A stretch of DNA of 64,000 nucleotides from JAWKOK01 sp963848115 (lineage in GTDB: Bacteria > Chloroflexota > Anaerolineae > Caldilineales > Caldilineaceae): NCBI GenBank assembly GCA_963848115.1, contig CAWKCP010000005.1, positions 248,001-312,000 on the forward strand, in the 5' to 3' direction. Positions 56,653 to 64,000 of this stretch are shown here, piece after piece. The translations under genes and the position numbers were made by a program. The notes beneath the pieces were generated by a model. That model had not been told where the DNA came from and did not search any database. It saw only the letters and a program-made list of their open reading frames with translations. Each line of letters begins with the position of its first letter. The first letter of the stretch is position 1.

Positions 56653-57723
56653 TCAGATATTGAATCGGATGTTCATGATATCGCCGTCCTGGACGATGTA
56701 CTCCTTGCCCTCCAGGCGTAGCTTGCCCTGTTTGCGCAGTTCTGCCATGCTGCCGGCCGCCATGAGATCTGTGTAGGTGAAGGTCTCGGCGCGGATGAAG
56801 CCACGCTGTAGATCCGTGTGGATCACGCCTGCAGCCTGAGGTGCGGTCATACCGACGCTACCGGTCCACGCTCGCACCTCATCTTCACCGACCGTGAAGA
56901 AGCTCTGCAAACCCATCATCGAATAGCAGAGTGCGATTGCCCGGTTCAACCCAGGCTCATCAATGCCAAAGTCGGCCAGAAATTCGATCGCTTCCTCAGG
57001 GTCCATCTGAGCAATCTCAGCCTCTACCCGGCCGCGGAACACAAGCGTACGCTCATCCAGCAGATCAGCGAACTCAGCCTCGTCGGCATCGTCACCGGCA
57101 TTGATCACGCGCAAGATCGGCTTCATCGAAAGAAATCCGAAACCGGCCAACATCTTCTGGTCGTCCTCGGACAGTTCGACGTCACGCAGGGGCGTCTCCT
57201 CCTCTAGAAGAGCCATCAACTGATGCATGACGCCGTCTTCATATTCCAACTTCTTGCGATCCTCCGGCGTGCCGCGATGTTTTGTGGCAGCCAATCGTTC
57301 CAGCCGCCGCTCAATGATCGTCATGTCATTGAGGATCATCTCGGTCTCCATGGCCTCAAGATCTCGGGCAGGATCGACTGAATCGTCCGGATGAGGGACA
57401 TTCTCGTCCTCGAACGCACGAACGACCAGCATGAGGGCATCGTTGGCAGCGATGGCATTGAGCAACGGACCTGCGATACCGGATTTTGCAGCGCCCTTAC
57501 CAAAGCCGGCGATATCGTTGTAGATGACCTGTGCGTAAGTCGTCTTTTTCGGCTTAAAGAGGGCTGACATATCGTCAACCCGCTGGTCAGGCACACTGAC
57601 CACTGCGGTGTTCACCTCGACCAGGCCGCTGGAAAAGGCTTCAGTCTCGGAATCGCTGCGTGTGAGTGCGTTGTAAATCGTCGTCTTGCCACTATTTGGC
57701 AGGCCGATGATGCCAATCTGCAT
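56653..57723 (-). CDS. ychF: Obg-family GTPase/ATPase YchF, 356 aa
   Basis: Start set at ATG 57723, preceded by AGGAG; the longer frame upstream is an artefact. The P-loop reads IGLPNSGKTTIYNAL, then NDIAGFGKGAAKSGIAGPLL. The C-terminal TGS part ends AGVIHTDLQRGFIRAETFTY and EGKEYIVQDGDIMNIRFNI, all characteristic of YchF/OLA1. The P-loop has NSGKTT rather than the more common NVGKST. YchF binds ribosomes and prefers ATP in studied members. Confidence 0.92.
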   Translation of the reverse strand: MQIGIIGLPNSGKTTIYNALTRSDSETEAFSSGLVEVNTAVVSVPDQRVDDMSALFKPKKTTYAQVIYNDIAGFGKGAAKSGIAGPLLNAIAANDALMLVVRAFEDENVPHPDDSVDPARDLEAMETEMILNDMTIIERRLERLAATKHRGTPEDRKKLEYEDGVMHQLMALLEEETPLRDVELSEDDQKMLAGFGFLSMKPILRVINAGDDADEAEFADLLDERTLVFRGRVEAEIAQMDPEEAIEFLADFGIDEPGLNRAIALCYSMMGLQSFFTVGEDEVRAWTGSVGMTAPQAAGVIHTDLQRGFIRAETFTYTDLMAAGSMAELRKQGKLRLEGKEYIVQDGDIMNIRFNI

Positions 57724-57757
57724 AGAAATACTCCTGAAAAAAATAGAGAAAATGTGG

Positions 57758-58729
57758 TCAAATATCGCCCATGTCTTCGAGACCGCCGACTGCCAGGGCG
57801 ACAGCGCCCAACAGCCCAACTTGCCCCCCCAGGGCGGCAGATACGATCTCCAGATCTCGCCAGTATTCAGGCGCATTGCAGCGCGTGCGAATGGTCTCCC
57901 ACATGGTCTGCTCCAAAAACTGGTGACAGTTCATCCAGATACCGCCGCCGATGACAATCCGATACGGGTTAAACGTGTGCAACAGATTGGTGATGCCAAT
58001 GCCAAGATAGCGACCGGTGACGGCAAACTGCTCGAGCGCAAAGGCATCACCGGATTCGGCAGCTTCGCACAACATTTCCGGCGATAGTGCGTCAATATCA
58101 TCGCCGATACGTTGGCGCAAGCTGCTCCCGGCGCCTTCACGCAGCGCTTGGCGTGCCCGTCTGGCGATGTTGGGTCCTGAAGCCAGTCCTTCAAGCGTAC
58201 CGATTGCGACCTCGCCCCGTTCCTCAGCGGATAGATCGATGGTGATATGGCCAATCTCACCGGCAAGACCCTGTCGCCCCAACAACATCCGATCGCGCAC
58301 GATGACACCGCCGCCGATCCCGGTGCTAACCGTGATGTAGATCATATGGGCGCACTGTTGGCCTGCGCCATAGCGGTGTTCGGCCAGCCCGGCCAGATTG
58401 GCATCGTTGCCGACAAAAATCGGCACGCCAAAGCGAGTACCGAGCGCCCGGGTCAAGTTGATGTTGCGCCAGCCGGGCAAGTTTGGGGCCATGATCACGA
58501 CGCCATTGAAAGGGTCGGTCGCCCCTGGCGCACCGATCCCGATGGCCGCAAACTCGTGACCGTCGGCGGCAAGTTCTATCTGCTCACAGATACGTTCCAA
58601 CACTGCATTTGGGCCTTCCTGGGCCTGCGTCAGTGTGGCGCGTTGTTTGATGATGCGGCCTTCTTCGTTGGCCAAAACAGCACGGGTTTGGGTTCCGCCC
58701 AGATCGACGCCAATTACCAACATGCTCAC
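57758..58729 (-). CDS. ROK-family sugar kinase (glucokinase-like), 323 aa
   Basis: A GTG at 58729 with AAGGA 8 bases upstream. N-terminal phosphate motif IGVDLGGTQTRAVLANEEG, sugar-binding GVPIFVGNDANLAGLAEHRY, then VSTGIGGGVIVRDRMLLGRQ and GLAGEIGHITIDL. The zinc motif expected next in ROK proteins (C-x-C-G-x2-G-C-x-E) is absent: the segment is SAEERGEVAIGTLEGLASG without any Cys. Otherwise complete. Probably phosphorylates glucose or a related sugar with ATP; it could instead act on another hexose. Confidence 0.83.
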   Translation of the reverse strand: MSMLVIGVDLGGTQTRAVLANEEGRIIKQRATLTQAQEGPNAVLERICEQIELAADGHEFAAIGIGAPGATDPFNGVVIMAPNLPGWRNINLTRALGTRFGVPIFVGNDANLAGLAEHRYGAGQQCAHMIYITVSTGIGGGVIVRDRMLLGRQGLAGEIGHITIDLSAEERGEVAIGTLEGLASGPNIARRARQALREGAGSSLRQRIGDDIDALSPEMLCEAAESGDAFALEQFAVTGRYLGIGITNLLHTFNPYRIVIGGGIWMNCHQFLEQTMWETIRTRCNAPEYWRDLEIVSAALGGQVGLLGAVALAVGGLEDMGDI

Positions 58730-59135
58730 AGTGAATATCCTTTCCCCAAAAGTGGCGCGGACATGCGGTCGGCAGCGGACGCTAGAGCCAACGGACAACA
58801 GTGACAAGCCCGAAAATCTTTGGGAATGCCCGCAACTTCAATCATATAGTTTACCATGCCGGCGCGCCGAATGTCATATCGCATCGTCTCCTACCAAGCC
58901 TGTATCGCAACGCCAATCTTGGCCCGATTTCCGAAAACGCCGGTCTTGTCTACAGATTCTTTTGCTATCCACATTGGAGAATTCGGCCGAACGGCCCACG
59001 ACGCCTGTGCACAGGTTGCATAATTCAGCCGCTCTATTTTATTGTAGGGCCTCTATCTTGCGTCTTCTACGATGTTCGAATGTAGACAATGGAGCGCATC
59101 TACAAACAGCCCAATGAGTATTGCGAGGAATTCCC
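58730..59135. promoter_or_regulatory. Divergent gap between ROK kinase and PlsC genes
   Basis: 406 bp. Nothing coding is supported; it should hold promoters in both directions. No strong hairpin or consensus promoter is apparent. Confidence 0.35.
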
Positions 59136-59846
59136 ATGCCGAAAGCACCGGTTGATGGCTCAATTCAATGGAGATTGATGTGGTGGTTTGCCTGGCTGTT
59201 GCGCCCGTTCTTATGCAAGTTGCACATGGATGGCGTTGAAAATGTGCCGCTCAGCGGCGGATTCTTGCTGGCGTCGAACCACTTTGCCGGCCTGGACACA
59301 GTTGTCAAAGGCTTTGCCTGCCCGCGCCAGATCCATTACATGGCAAAGAAAGACCTTTTTGAGATCAATGCCTTCGCAGCGTGGTTCTTTCCCACATTCG
59401 GCGTCTTCCCAATTGACCGGGCGCGGCTTGACCTCAAGGCGCTGGAACAGGCCGTGTCACTTGTGGAATCTGGGCGCGTTGTCGGCATTTACCCTGAAGG
59501 GACTCGAAGCCGTACCGGGAAACTAGGGCGTGGCAAGACTGGCGTTGCTCGCATCGCCATGTCAACCGGCGTTCCCGTCGTCCCAGTGATGTCATTGGGC
59601 GGGCAGCACCTCTTTTCCGGCATCCTGAGATGGGGACGCCCGACCATCACGGTGAAATTCGGCAAGCCGCTTCAACTCCATGGTGACGCGCAAAAGAGCG
59701 CCGAAGCTCGACGCGAAACGAGCAGAATCATGTATGCAATTGCCGAACTCCTGCCGCCTGACCACCGCGGTGTCTATGCAGACATTCCGAATGTGCACGA
59801 AAATGCAGAAGCAGCCGTGCCGGAGCCTCAGAAGACCATGACCTAG
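59136..59846 (+). CDS. 1-acyl-glycerol-3-phosphate acyltransferase (PlsC-like), 236 aa
   Basis: Start at ATG 59136 with GAGGA 7 bases upstream. Motif I NHFAGLD gives the catalytic H-x4-D; motif III is IYPEGTRSRTGKLGRGKTGV; VPVVPVMSLGGQHLF is motif IV. An N-terminal hydrophobic segment (LMWWFAWLLRPFLCKL) anchors it to the membrane. It acylates lysophosphatidic acid, making phosphatidic acid. It is upstream of a hypothetical membrane protein and far from the other lipid genes at 13.7 and 38.2 kb. Confidence 0.88.
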   Translation: MPKAPVDGSIQWRLMWWFAWLLRPFLCKLHMDGVENVPLSGGFLLASNHFAGLDTVVKGFACPRQIHYMAKKDLFEINAFAAWFFPTFGVFPIDRARLDLKALEQAVSLVESGRVVGIYPEGTRSRTGKLGRGKTGVARIAMSTGVPVVPVMSLGGQHLFSGILRWGRPTITVKFGKPLQLHGDAQKSAEARRETSRIMYAIAELLPPDHRGVYADIPNVHENAEAAVPEPQKTMT

Positions 59847-60010
59847 ATGACGAGAAGGGCATTTAGAAGCAGTGAGTCTGCCGACCGCACGGCAATTCAG
59901 GCTACCGACAAACGAAGTTAAGCTGCGTATCGACTATCTGATTTTTCAAGGCCATATCGCCGACAGGTTGTCATCTTCAGTCCATCACGCGGAGAACATT
60001 CAAGAAGATT

Positions 60011-60772
60011 TTGCTCTACGCCGGCATGGTGATCAGTGTCATCGTCCTAGTGGTCTGCGTTGCCGGCTTGATCGGCACATGGTACTACAATACGCCCGTA
60101 ACTCAAGCCATACTTGACGTTGTCGTGCCGGTCACCGATGCCCTGCAGCTTGCCGAGGAAGTGACATCAGAGACCGGCGCTGTGCTGGAAACCGTCTCTG
60201 TGGGCCTTGACGGCGCACAGCAACAGATCGAGGCCATCGGTGAAGAAGTGGTCGATGCCGATATCGCCGTCGAGGCCATTTCCACGCTGGTCGGTGAAGA
60301 TATCCAGCCGAAGGTCGACGAGGTCAAGTCGAGCATCAAGACCATCTACGACACGCTGGGCATTATGCAGGAGGCTATCCAAGCGTTCAACGACATCCCG
60401 TTCATCGACCCGGAAGTACCAGGCGGCGAGGAACTTGGCCAAGTTCGCACCGGGATGGAAGAAGTCGTTGTTCAGACCGACGACGTCAGGTCCACGCTTG
60501 TCGATCGAAAGGTTGAGATCGTTGAAGGTGCAGTCGATGAAATCATTGGCCCGCTCAACGAACTGAGCACGCTCCTTGGGGAAACACGCACAACATTGGG
60601 CCAGCTTGAACAGAGCCTGAAAGAGTCGGTCGAGACACTGATCTACGTGCGGGACAACACTGCATTCTGGGTCGATATGGTCTGTGTTGTTCTCACCTTG
60701 ATTTTGGTCTGGATCCTCATTTCACAGATCGCTGTATTCGTCCTCAGCCGGAAGATTCTCAAAGAGATGTAG
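60011..60772 (+). CDS. Hypothetical two-helix membrane protein with coiled-coil middle
   Basis: About 253 residues. Helix 1 at 5-25 (GMVISVIVLVVCVAGLIGTW), a long amphipathic region of about 190 residues rich in Glu, Val and Thr (QQQIEAIGEEVVDADIAVEA, LNELSTLLGETRTTLGQLEQ), and helix 2 near the end (MVCVVLTLILVWILISQIAV). It resembles methyl-accepting-type or secretion-accessory coiled proteins in shape only. The start is uncertain: TTG 60011 or ATG 60026, neither with a good ribosome site. I do not recognise the family. Confidence 0.6.
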   Translation: MLYAGMVISVIVLVVCVAGLIGTWYYNTPVTQAILDVVVPVTDALQLAEEVTSETGAVLETVSVGLDGAQQQIEAIGEEVVDADIAVEAISTLVGEDIQPKVDEVKSSIKTIYDTLGIMQEAIQAFNDIPFIDPEVPGGEELGQVRTGMEEVVVQTDDVRSTLVDRKVEIVEGAVDEIIGPLNELSTLLGETRTTLGQLEQSLKESVETLIYVRDNTAFWVDMVCVVLTLILVWILISQIAVFVLSRKILKEM

Positions 60773-61083
60773 TGCTCGATTCCCCTTCACGAAATACACA
60801 GGCGGAATCAACACTACTTTATCGAATTAATTCTGCTTGTATACTCTCATCTTCGAAGTCCTTCCCTGGGCTGAGCCGTATTCAGGTTCAAACTGTGCAC
60901 CGAGCCTCGATCCAGATTCAAAAAGAAATAGGTTTCAGAACCGACGAGCTTCTTGGCCAGCAGATTACCGTAGCGAATATGCCTGGTCAGTTTACTCGGG
61001 ACGATAATTCGTGAAGGCCTGAAACCGCGTGGAGATACGTGCGACATGAGCAGAGAAGACAAGAGGAAACAAGAGGAAACACA
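60773..61083. other. 311-bp gap upstream of the second DUF2252 gene
   Basis: No supported gene or strong hairpin. It ends with AAGAGGAAACACA, the ribosome site of the DUF2252 gene, and contains a duplicated AAACAAGAGG. Confidence 0.35.
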
Positions 61084-62484
61084 ATGAGCAATCATCGTTC
61101 AAGACATCGTATAATTGGTAAAGACCGACGAAAACAGGCGCCCCGCTCCAGTCATGGCGATTGGGCGCCCGCAGCAGATCGGTCCGATCCACTCGATCTT
61201 CTGCAAGAGCAGGATAAGGATAGGCTACAGCATTTGATCCCCATCAAGTATGGACGCATGCTGGAGTCACCGTTTGCATTTCTACGTGGGTCAGCCGTTG
61301 TCATGGCCTCAGACCTGTCGGACACACCCGATTCAGGCATTGACACAATGATCTGTGGCGACGCACACATATCAAATTTCGGACTCTTTGCCACCCCTGA
61401 GCGCAAGCTGGTCTTCGACATGAATGATTTTGACGAAGCCTATCTCGGCCCCTGGGAATGGGATCTCAAACGGCTGGTCGCCAGCGTGGTCGTGGCCGGT
61501 CGAGGCAACGGTTACAGCGAGAAGGCGTGCCGACGCATGGTCCAGAAGGTCGTCACAGTCTATGGAGAGGCGATGGATCTTTTTGCTTCCGCTTCAACAT
61601 TGGACATGTGGTACTACCATGTGGATGCCGAGGCCGTGCAGTTCGTCTTCGACAAGGCCGCTTCCAAGCGGGGAATCAAAGGCGCTGAAAAGATGATCGC
61701 TAAGGCGCGAAGCAGAACCCAGAAACAGACACTGGACAAACTCACGGTCGTGAAGGATGGCCGGCGCAGAATCATCGCCGATCCCCCGCTAGTCGTACCT
61801 TTCAGAGGACAGGCACGCAACATAGAGATTGCCGGCGAAGAAGAAGCCAAAAGACTGGCGCAGAAGGGCGTTGAGGACGCCTGGTCCCAGTACTTGGATA
61901 GCCTTTCAGATGATCGGCGCGTCCTGCTGGAGCGTTACCACATCATCGATGGAGCACTGCGCGTGGGCGGCGTGGGCAGTGTAGGGACCCGTTGTGTGAT
62001 CCTGTTGCTGGAAGCGCGAGACGAAGAAGATGCCATCATACTTCAGCTCAAGGAAGCTGGCCCCTCCGTTCTGGAGGCCTACCATCCCAGAAAGGCGCAG
62101 AGAGAGCCGGCGGAACGGGTCGTCACTGCACAGCGGCTGATGCAGGCCAACAGCGACATGTTCCTGGGTTGGCATACAAGCGACGAGACGTATCGCAACT
62201 TCTATTGGCGACAACTCAAAGACATGAAGGGTTCAGCCGACATCGAAAAGATGGACGCCGACAACTTCGAAACGTACATCAACCTCTGCACGTGGTGCCT
62301 AGCCCGGGCCCATGCACGCACAGGCGATTCGTCGGCCATTGCCGGCTACATTGGCAGAAACGACACATTTGCCAAGGCCATGACCAAGTTTGCCGTCGCC
62401 TACGCCGATCAGACGGAGAAGGACTACAATTCACTGGTCGCCGCTGTCGAGTCCGGGCGGATCATTGCCGAGACCGGGATATAA
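61084..62484 (+). CDS. DUF2252 kinase-like protein (copy 2), 466 aa
   Basis: Start at ATG 61084 behind GAGGAAACACA. Intact DUF2252 protein: APRSSHGDWAPAADRSDPLD, YGRMLESPFAFLRGSAVVMA, then GDAHISNFGLFATPERKLVF and DMNDFDEAYLGPWEWDLKRL, the kinase-like catalytic signatures. A helical C-terminus follows (LCTWCLARAHARTGDSSAIA, YADQTEKDYNSLVAAVESGR). It is closely similar to the frameshifted copy at 3945-5420, so it is the template for reading that copy. Substrate unknown. Confidence 0.85.
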   Translation: MSNHRSRHRIIGKDRRKQAPRSSHGDWAPAADRSDPLDLLQEQDKDRLQHLIPIKYGRMLESPFAFLRGSAVVMASDLSDTPDSGIDTMICGDAHISNFGLFATPERKLVFDMNDFDEAYLGPWEWDLKRLVASVVVAGRGNGYSEKACRRMVQKVVTVYGEAMDLFASASTLDMWYYHVDAEAVQFVFDKAASKRGIKGAEKMIAKARSRTQKQTLDKLTVVKDGRRRIIADPPLVVPFRGQARNIEIAGEEEAKRLAQKGVEDAWSQYLDSLSDDRRVLLERYHIIDGALRVGGVGSVGTRCVILLLEARDEEDAIILQLKEAGPSVLEAYHPRKAQREPAERVVTAQRLMQANSDMFLGWHTSDETYRNFYWRQLKDMKGSADIEKMDADNFETYINLCTWCLARAHARTGDSSAIAGYIGRNDTFAKAMTKFAVAYADQTEKDYNSLVAAVESGRIIAETGI

Positions 62485-62598
62485 TCCGCGAGGAGGCAGC
62501 GACTGGCAAAACGATTGCCAACGAAAAGCGCTCATCTGCCAGCGACCGTCACCTCGCCGTTCGCCATCAGACAAGGAAAATCAATCTCGAAAAAACCC

Positions 62599-62627
62599 TT
62601 GACAAGGGTCCATGCGTATGCTAGAGT
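62599..62627 (+). promoter_or_regulatory. Strong sigma-70-type promoter with extended -10
   Basis: A perfect -35 TTGACA (62599-62604), 17-bp spacer, and TAGAGT as -10 (62622-62627) preceded by TGC (extended -10). Transcription would start about 62634 and run into the tiny ORF and terminator below. Confidence 0.6.
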
Positions 62628-62725
62628 TGCATACGATCTTCCGCTCAGATCGGAAGCAATCTGTGCAAGTCGTTTGTGAGACACCAAAGATTTAACGAAC
62701 CAGTTCTTTTTTAGGAGACGCATCT

Positions 62726-62806
62726 GTGGTTAACCATAAGAGCATCCGCATGTTTATCGGATATGCTGGATTTGACTCTGGGAGAGGTGCGTCTGCCGCT
62801 GGTTAG
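62726..62806 (+). CDS. Candidate 26-aa small protein
   Basis: GTG 62726 has a very good ribosome site (TTTTTTAGGAG, 8-base spacing) and reads VVNHKSIRMFIGYAGFDSGR then GASAAG and TAG. Its own promoter lies 100 bp upstream and a textbook terminator follows 20 bp after the stop. The region around it can fold (AGACGCA 62716-62722 with TGCGTCT 62788-62794; GCATCCG with CGGATATGC), so the alternative is a structured RNA with a chance frame. No homologue is recognised. Confidence 0.4.
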   Translation: MVNHKSIRMFIGYAGFDSGRGASAAG

Positions 62807-62827
62807 CATTTGTAGCTAAAACCGTAG

Positions 62828-62861
62828 GCCGCAGCGCATCCTCGATGCCTGCGGCTTTTTT
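62828..62861 (+). terminator. Intrinsic terminator 1 of the leader region
   Basis: GCCGCAG (62828-62834) pairs with 62849-62855 and GCATC with GATGC inside, then T6. A strong canonical structure. Confidence 0.85.
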
Positions 62862-62914
62862 GTTTGTGCGCCCATGCCGGTCTTTGAGGGACCTGCCGGG
62901 ACACGAAGGACGCC

Positions 62915-62950
62915 AAGCGTAGGCATTGAATTCAATGCCTACGCTTTTTT
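62915..62950 (+). terminator. Intrinsic terminator 2 of the leader region
   Basis: A perfect 32-bp palindrome AAGCGTAGGCATTGAA/TTCAATGCCTACGCTT followed by T6. Only about 55 bp separate it from terminator 1, with no gene between. Confidence 0.85.
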
Positions 62951-63007
62951 GTTGCCGGATAAACGGCGATTGGACGAACAACGTTTGAAGGACCAAGGAG
63001 GGGCGAC

Positions 63008-63058
63008 GTGCAGCAACTTGACAGAGTTTCAACTGAACCAAGAGGGAAGGGCGGCTGA
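63008..63058 (+). CDS. Candidate 16-aa leader peptide
   Basis: GTG 63008 follows AAGGAGGGGCGAC, one of the best ribosome sites in the window, and reads VQQLDRVSTEPRGKGG then TGA. It is placed 160 bp before the ABC exporter and directly before a series of hairpins, as expected of a regulatory leader peptide. No codon run typical of amino-acid attenuators is seen. Confidence 0.35.
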   Translation: MQQLDRVSTEPRGKGG

Positions 63059-63078
63059 CCGCCAACGAGGAATAGGCT

Positions 63079-63203
63079 AGCCGGCGGCAGCGCTCGACCT
63101 ATGTCGTCGGCTGACGAAGTCTAGACAATACATGAGTCTTTCACCTGTGACAGTACTGCTGAGGACGAAAAGACTGCTTACCGCAGAATCACCTGTAACT
63201 CTA
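63079..63203 (+). promoter_or_regulatory. Structured 5' leader of the ABC exporter
   Basis: Hairpins include AGCCG (63079-63083) with CGGCT (63108-63112) enclosing CGAC/GTCG with a CTAT loop, and AGTCTTT (63135-63141) with AAAGACT (63169-63175), which competes with CTGC/GCAG at 63174-63186. TCACCTGTRA occurs twice (63141-63150 and 63189-63198), the second just ahead of the ribosome site TAAGGA. I cannot assign a known riboswitch class. Confidence 0.4.
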
Positions 63204-63217
63204 AGGAAAATACCATC

Positions 63218-64000
63218 ATGGCGATTACAGCGATACCGCCAAAACAACAGATGCCGTACGACATGAAGGAGACGGTGAAAGAAAACCGCTTCCATGGTCT
63301 TTGGCTCCTGATGAAGGGCTACCGTCTGCAATACTTAGGCGCGGCGGTCAGTCTGGGACTGGCCACCATCGCACGCACATCCACCTTCCTGCTGCTTGCC
63401 TACTTTGTCGACAAGTACCTGGGCGAGGGCGAGCGACAGTATGGGCTATGGCTCATCGTGTTCGGTTTCATCGGGCTTGCCGTCGTGCAAGGGGTCTTCA
63501 CATTCTCAAGCGGGCGATTGGCTGCCAGCACGTCCGAAGGCATCACCCAGCGTGTACGCGACTATCTGCATGACCAGATACAACGGCTCAGCTTCACCTA
63601 CCACGACAACAACCAGACCGGCGAGCTGATCCAGCGCGCTACGTCCGATGTCGATGCACTGCGCCGCTTCTTTGCCGATCAGGCGATAGAAAGCGGTCGC
63701 ATCCTCATGCTCTTTGTCGTGAACTTCACGGCGATCTTTCTGATCAGCTGGCAGTTGGCGCTGATCTCCGTGATTGTCATTCCCTTTGTGCTGGTCATGT
63801 CGGTCTTCTTCTTCAAGAAGGTCTCGACCCGCTACGAAGCCTATCAGGAGCAGGAGGCTGTGCTCTCGAGTACGCTTGAGCAGAACCTGAGCGGCGTGCG
63901 CGTGGTCAAGGCATTTGCCCGCCAGGAATACGAAGAGGAGAAGTTCCAAGCAGTGAACCAGGAGAAGTATCGGCTGGGACGCCGGCTGCTCTGGATGCAC
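63218..64000 (+). CDS. ABC exporter, N-terminal membrane domain (partial)
   Basis: ATG 63218 with TAAGGA upstream; 261 residues reach the window end. Five helices are visible (GAAVSLGLATIARTSTFLLL, LWLIVFGFIGLAVVQGVFTF, ILMLFVVNFTAIFLISWQLA, LISVIVIPFVLVMSVFFFKK). The intracellular motif SFTYHDNNQTGELIQRATSD and LEQNLSGVRVVKAFARQEYE mark a type-1 ABC exporter (MsbA/multidrug-like half transporter). The nucleotide-binding domain lies outside. Substrate unknown; many relatives occur as heterodimers with a second gene downstream. Confidence 0.9.
   Translation, partial: MAITAIPPKQQMPYDMKETVKENRFHGLWLLMKGYRLQYLGAAVSLGLATIARTSTFLLLAYFVDKYLGEGERQYGLWLIVFGFIGLAVVQGVFTFSSGRLAASTSEGITQRVRDYLHDQIQRLSFTYHDNNQTGELIQRATSDVDALRRFFADQAIESGRILMLFVVNFTAIFLISWQLALISVIVIPFVLVMSVFFFKKVSTRYEAYQEQEAVLSSTLEQNLSGVRVVKAFARQEYEEEKFQAVNQEKYRLGRRLLWMH

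Noticed and set aside
62700..62830. Glycine-riboswitch-like or other known riboswitch in the leader
   Set aside because: CTCTGGGAGAGG looks like part of a glycine aptamer, but the rest of the conserved core is absent and the downstream gene is not glycine-related.
63150..63198. Hammerhead-ribozyme-like core (CTGAGGA at 63159-63165, then CGAAA at 63166-63170)
   Set aside because: Stem II would have no base pairs, and neither stem I nor stem III can be closed by the flanking bases, so the match is to short consensus letters only.
1..64000. tRNA or rRNA genes
   Set aside because: No sequence fold or conserved T-loop/16S/23S core was found by eye; a covariance search would be decisive.

Overview
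The window reads as a chromosomal segment of a GC-rich bacterium, most likely a Chloroflexota (Caldilinea/Anaerolinea-like). The evidence is indirect. A secreted FG-GAP protein ends in a Tyr-Leu-Pro-x-x-x-Lys tail, a C-terminal motif I associate with Chloroflexota exoproteins. There is also an ECF sigma factor paired with a DUF5667/LysM protein, and stress-protein families common in that phylum. I see no rRNA, tRNA, CRISPR array, transposase or phage gene.

Positions 1-17.5 kb form an accessory envelope-stress island: two DUF1269 glycine-zipper proteins, a MscS channel, a YtxH protein, a DUF2252 kinase-like protein, a tandem PRC-barrel protein, a GAP/Sap-family membrane protein, two copies of a 2TM potassium channel, a YqhA/UPF0114 protein, two AI-2E permeases (one broken), cardiolipin synthase and a DUF389 protein. 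The gaps are packed with nested inverted repeats. Part of the island (about 8.18-11.51 kb) is a 1.66-kb direct tandem duplication that truncated one gene copy.

Positions 19-27.7 kb hold a complete Mrp-type Na+/H+ antiporter operon (A-B-C-D-E-F...G). It is split before mrpG by a CPA2 antiporter, a PII-like protein and a tandem-CBS protein, so it looks like a nucleotide-sensing cation/proton unit. Positions 27.8-35 kb hold a MalY/PatB aminotransferase, an internally deleted MFS remnant, a CPBP membrane protein, polyphosphate kinase and malate dehydrogenase. Positions 35.5-43.7 kb hold a secreted beta-propeller protein, a phosphatidylinositol-phosphate-synthase-like enzyme, the ECF sigma factor and its 1354-residue Ser-rich partner.

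Positions 44-64 kb are mostly housekeeping: ffh-rpsP-khpA-rimM, dprA, a GDP-mannose pyrophosphorylase, dGTPase, an SDR with an altered catalytic Tyr, an S1-domain protein with 96-bp repeats, M32 carboxypeptidase, ychF, a ROK kinase, an acyltransferase, a second DUF2252 paralogue and the start of an ABC exporter. The exporter is preceded by a 730-bp leader with a strong promoter, two perfect terminators and two tiny ORFs with strong ribosome binding sites.

A window-wide caveat: at least seventeen genes or gene segments, including ffh, are split by one-base frameshifts. Nearly all are insertions and many lie outside homopolymers. Residual long-read sequencing error is the likeliest cause. CDS spans below are given for the restored genes, and each frameshift is stated.
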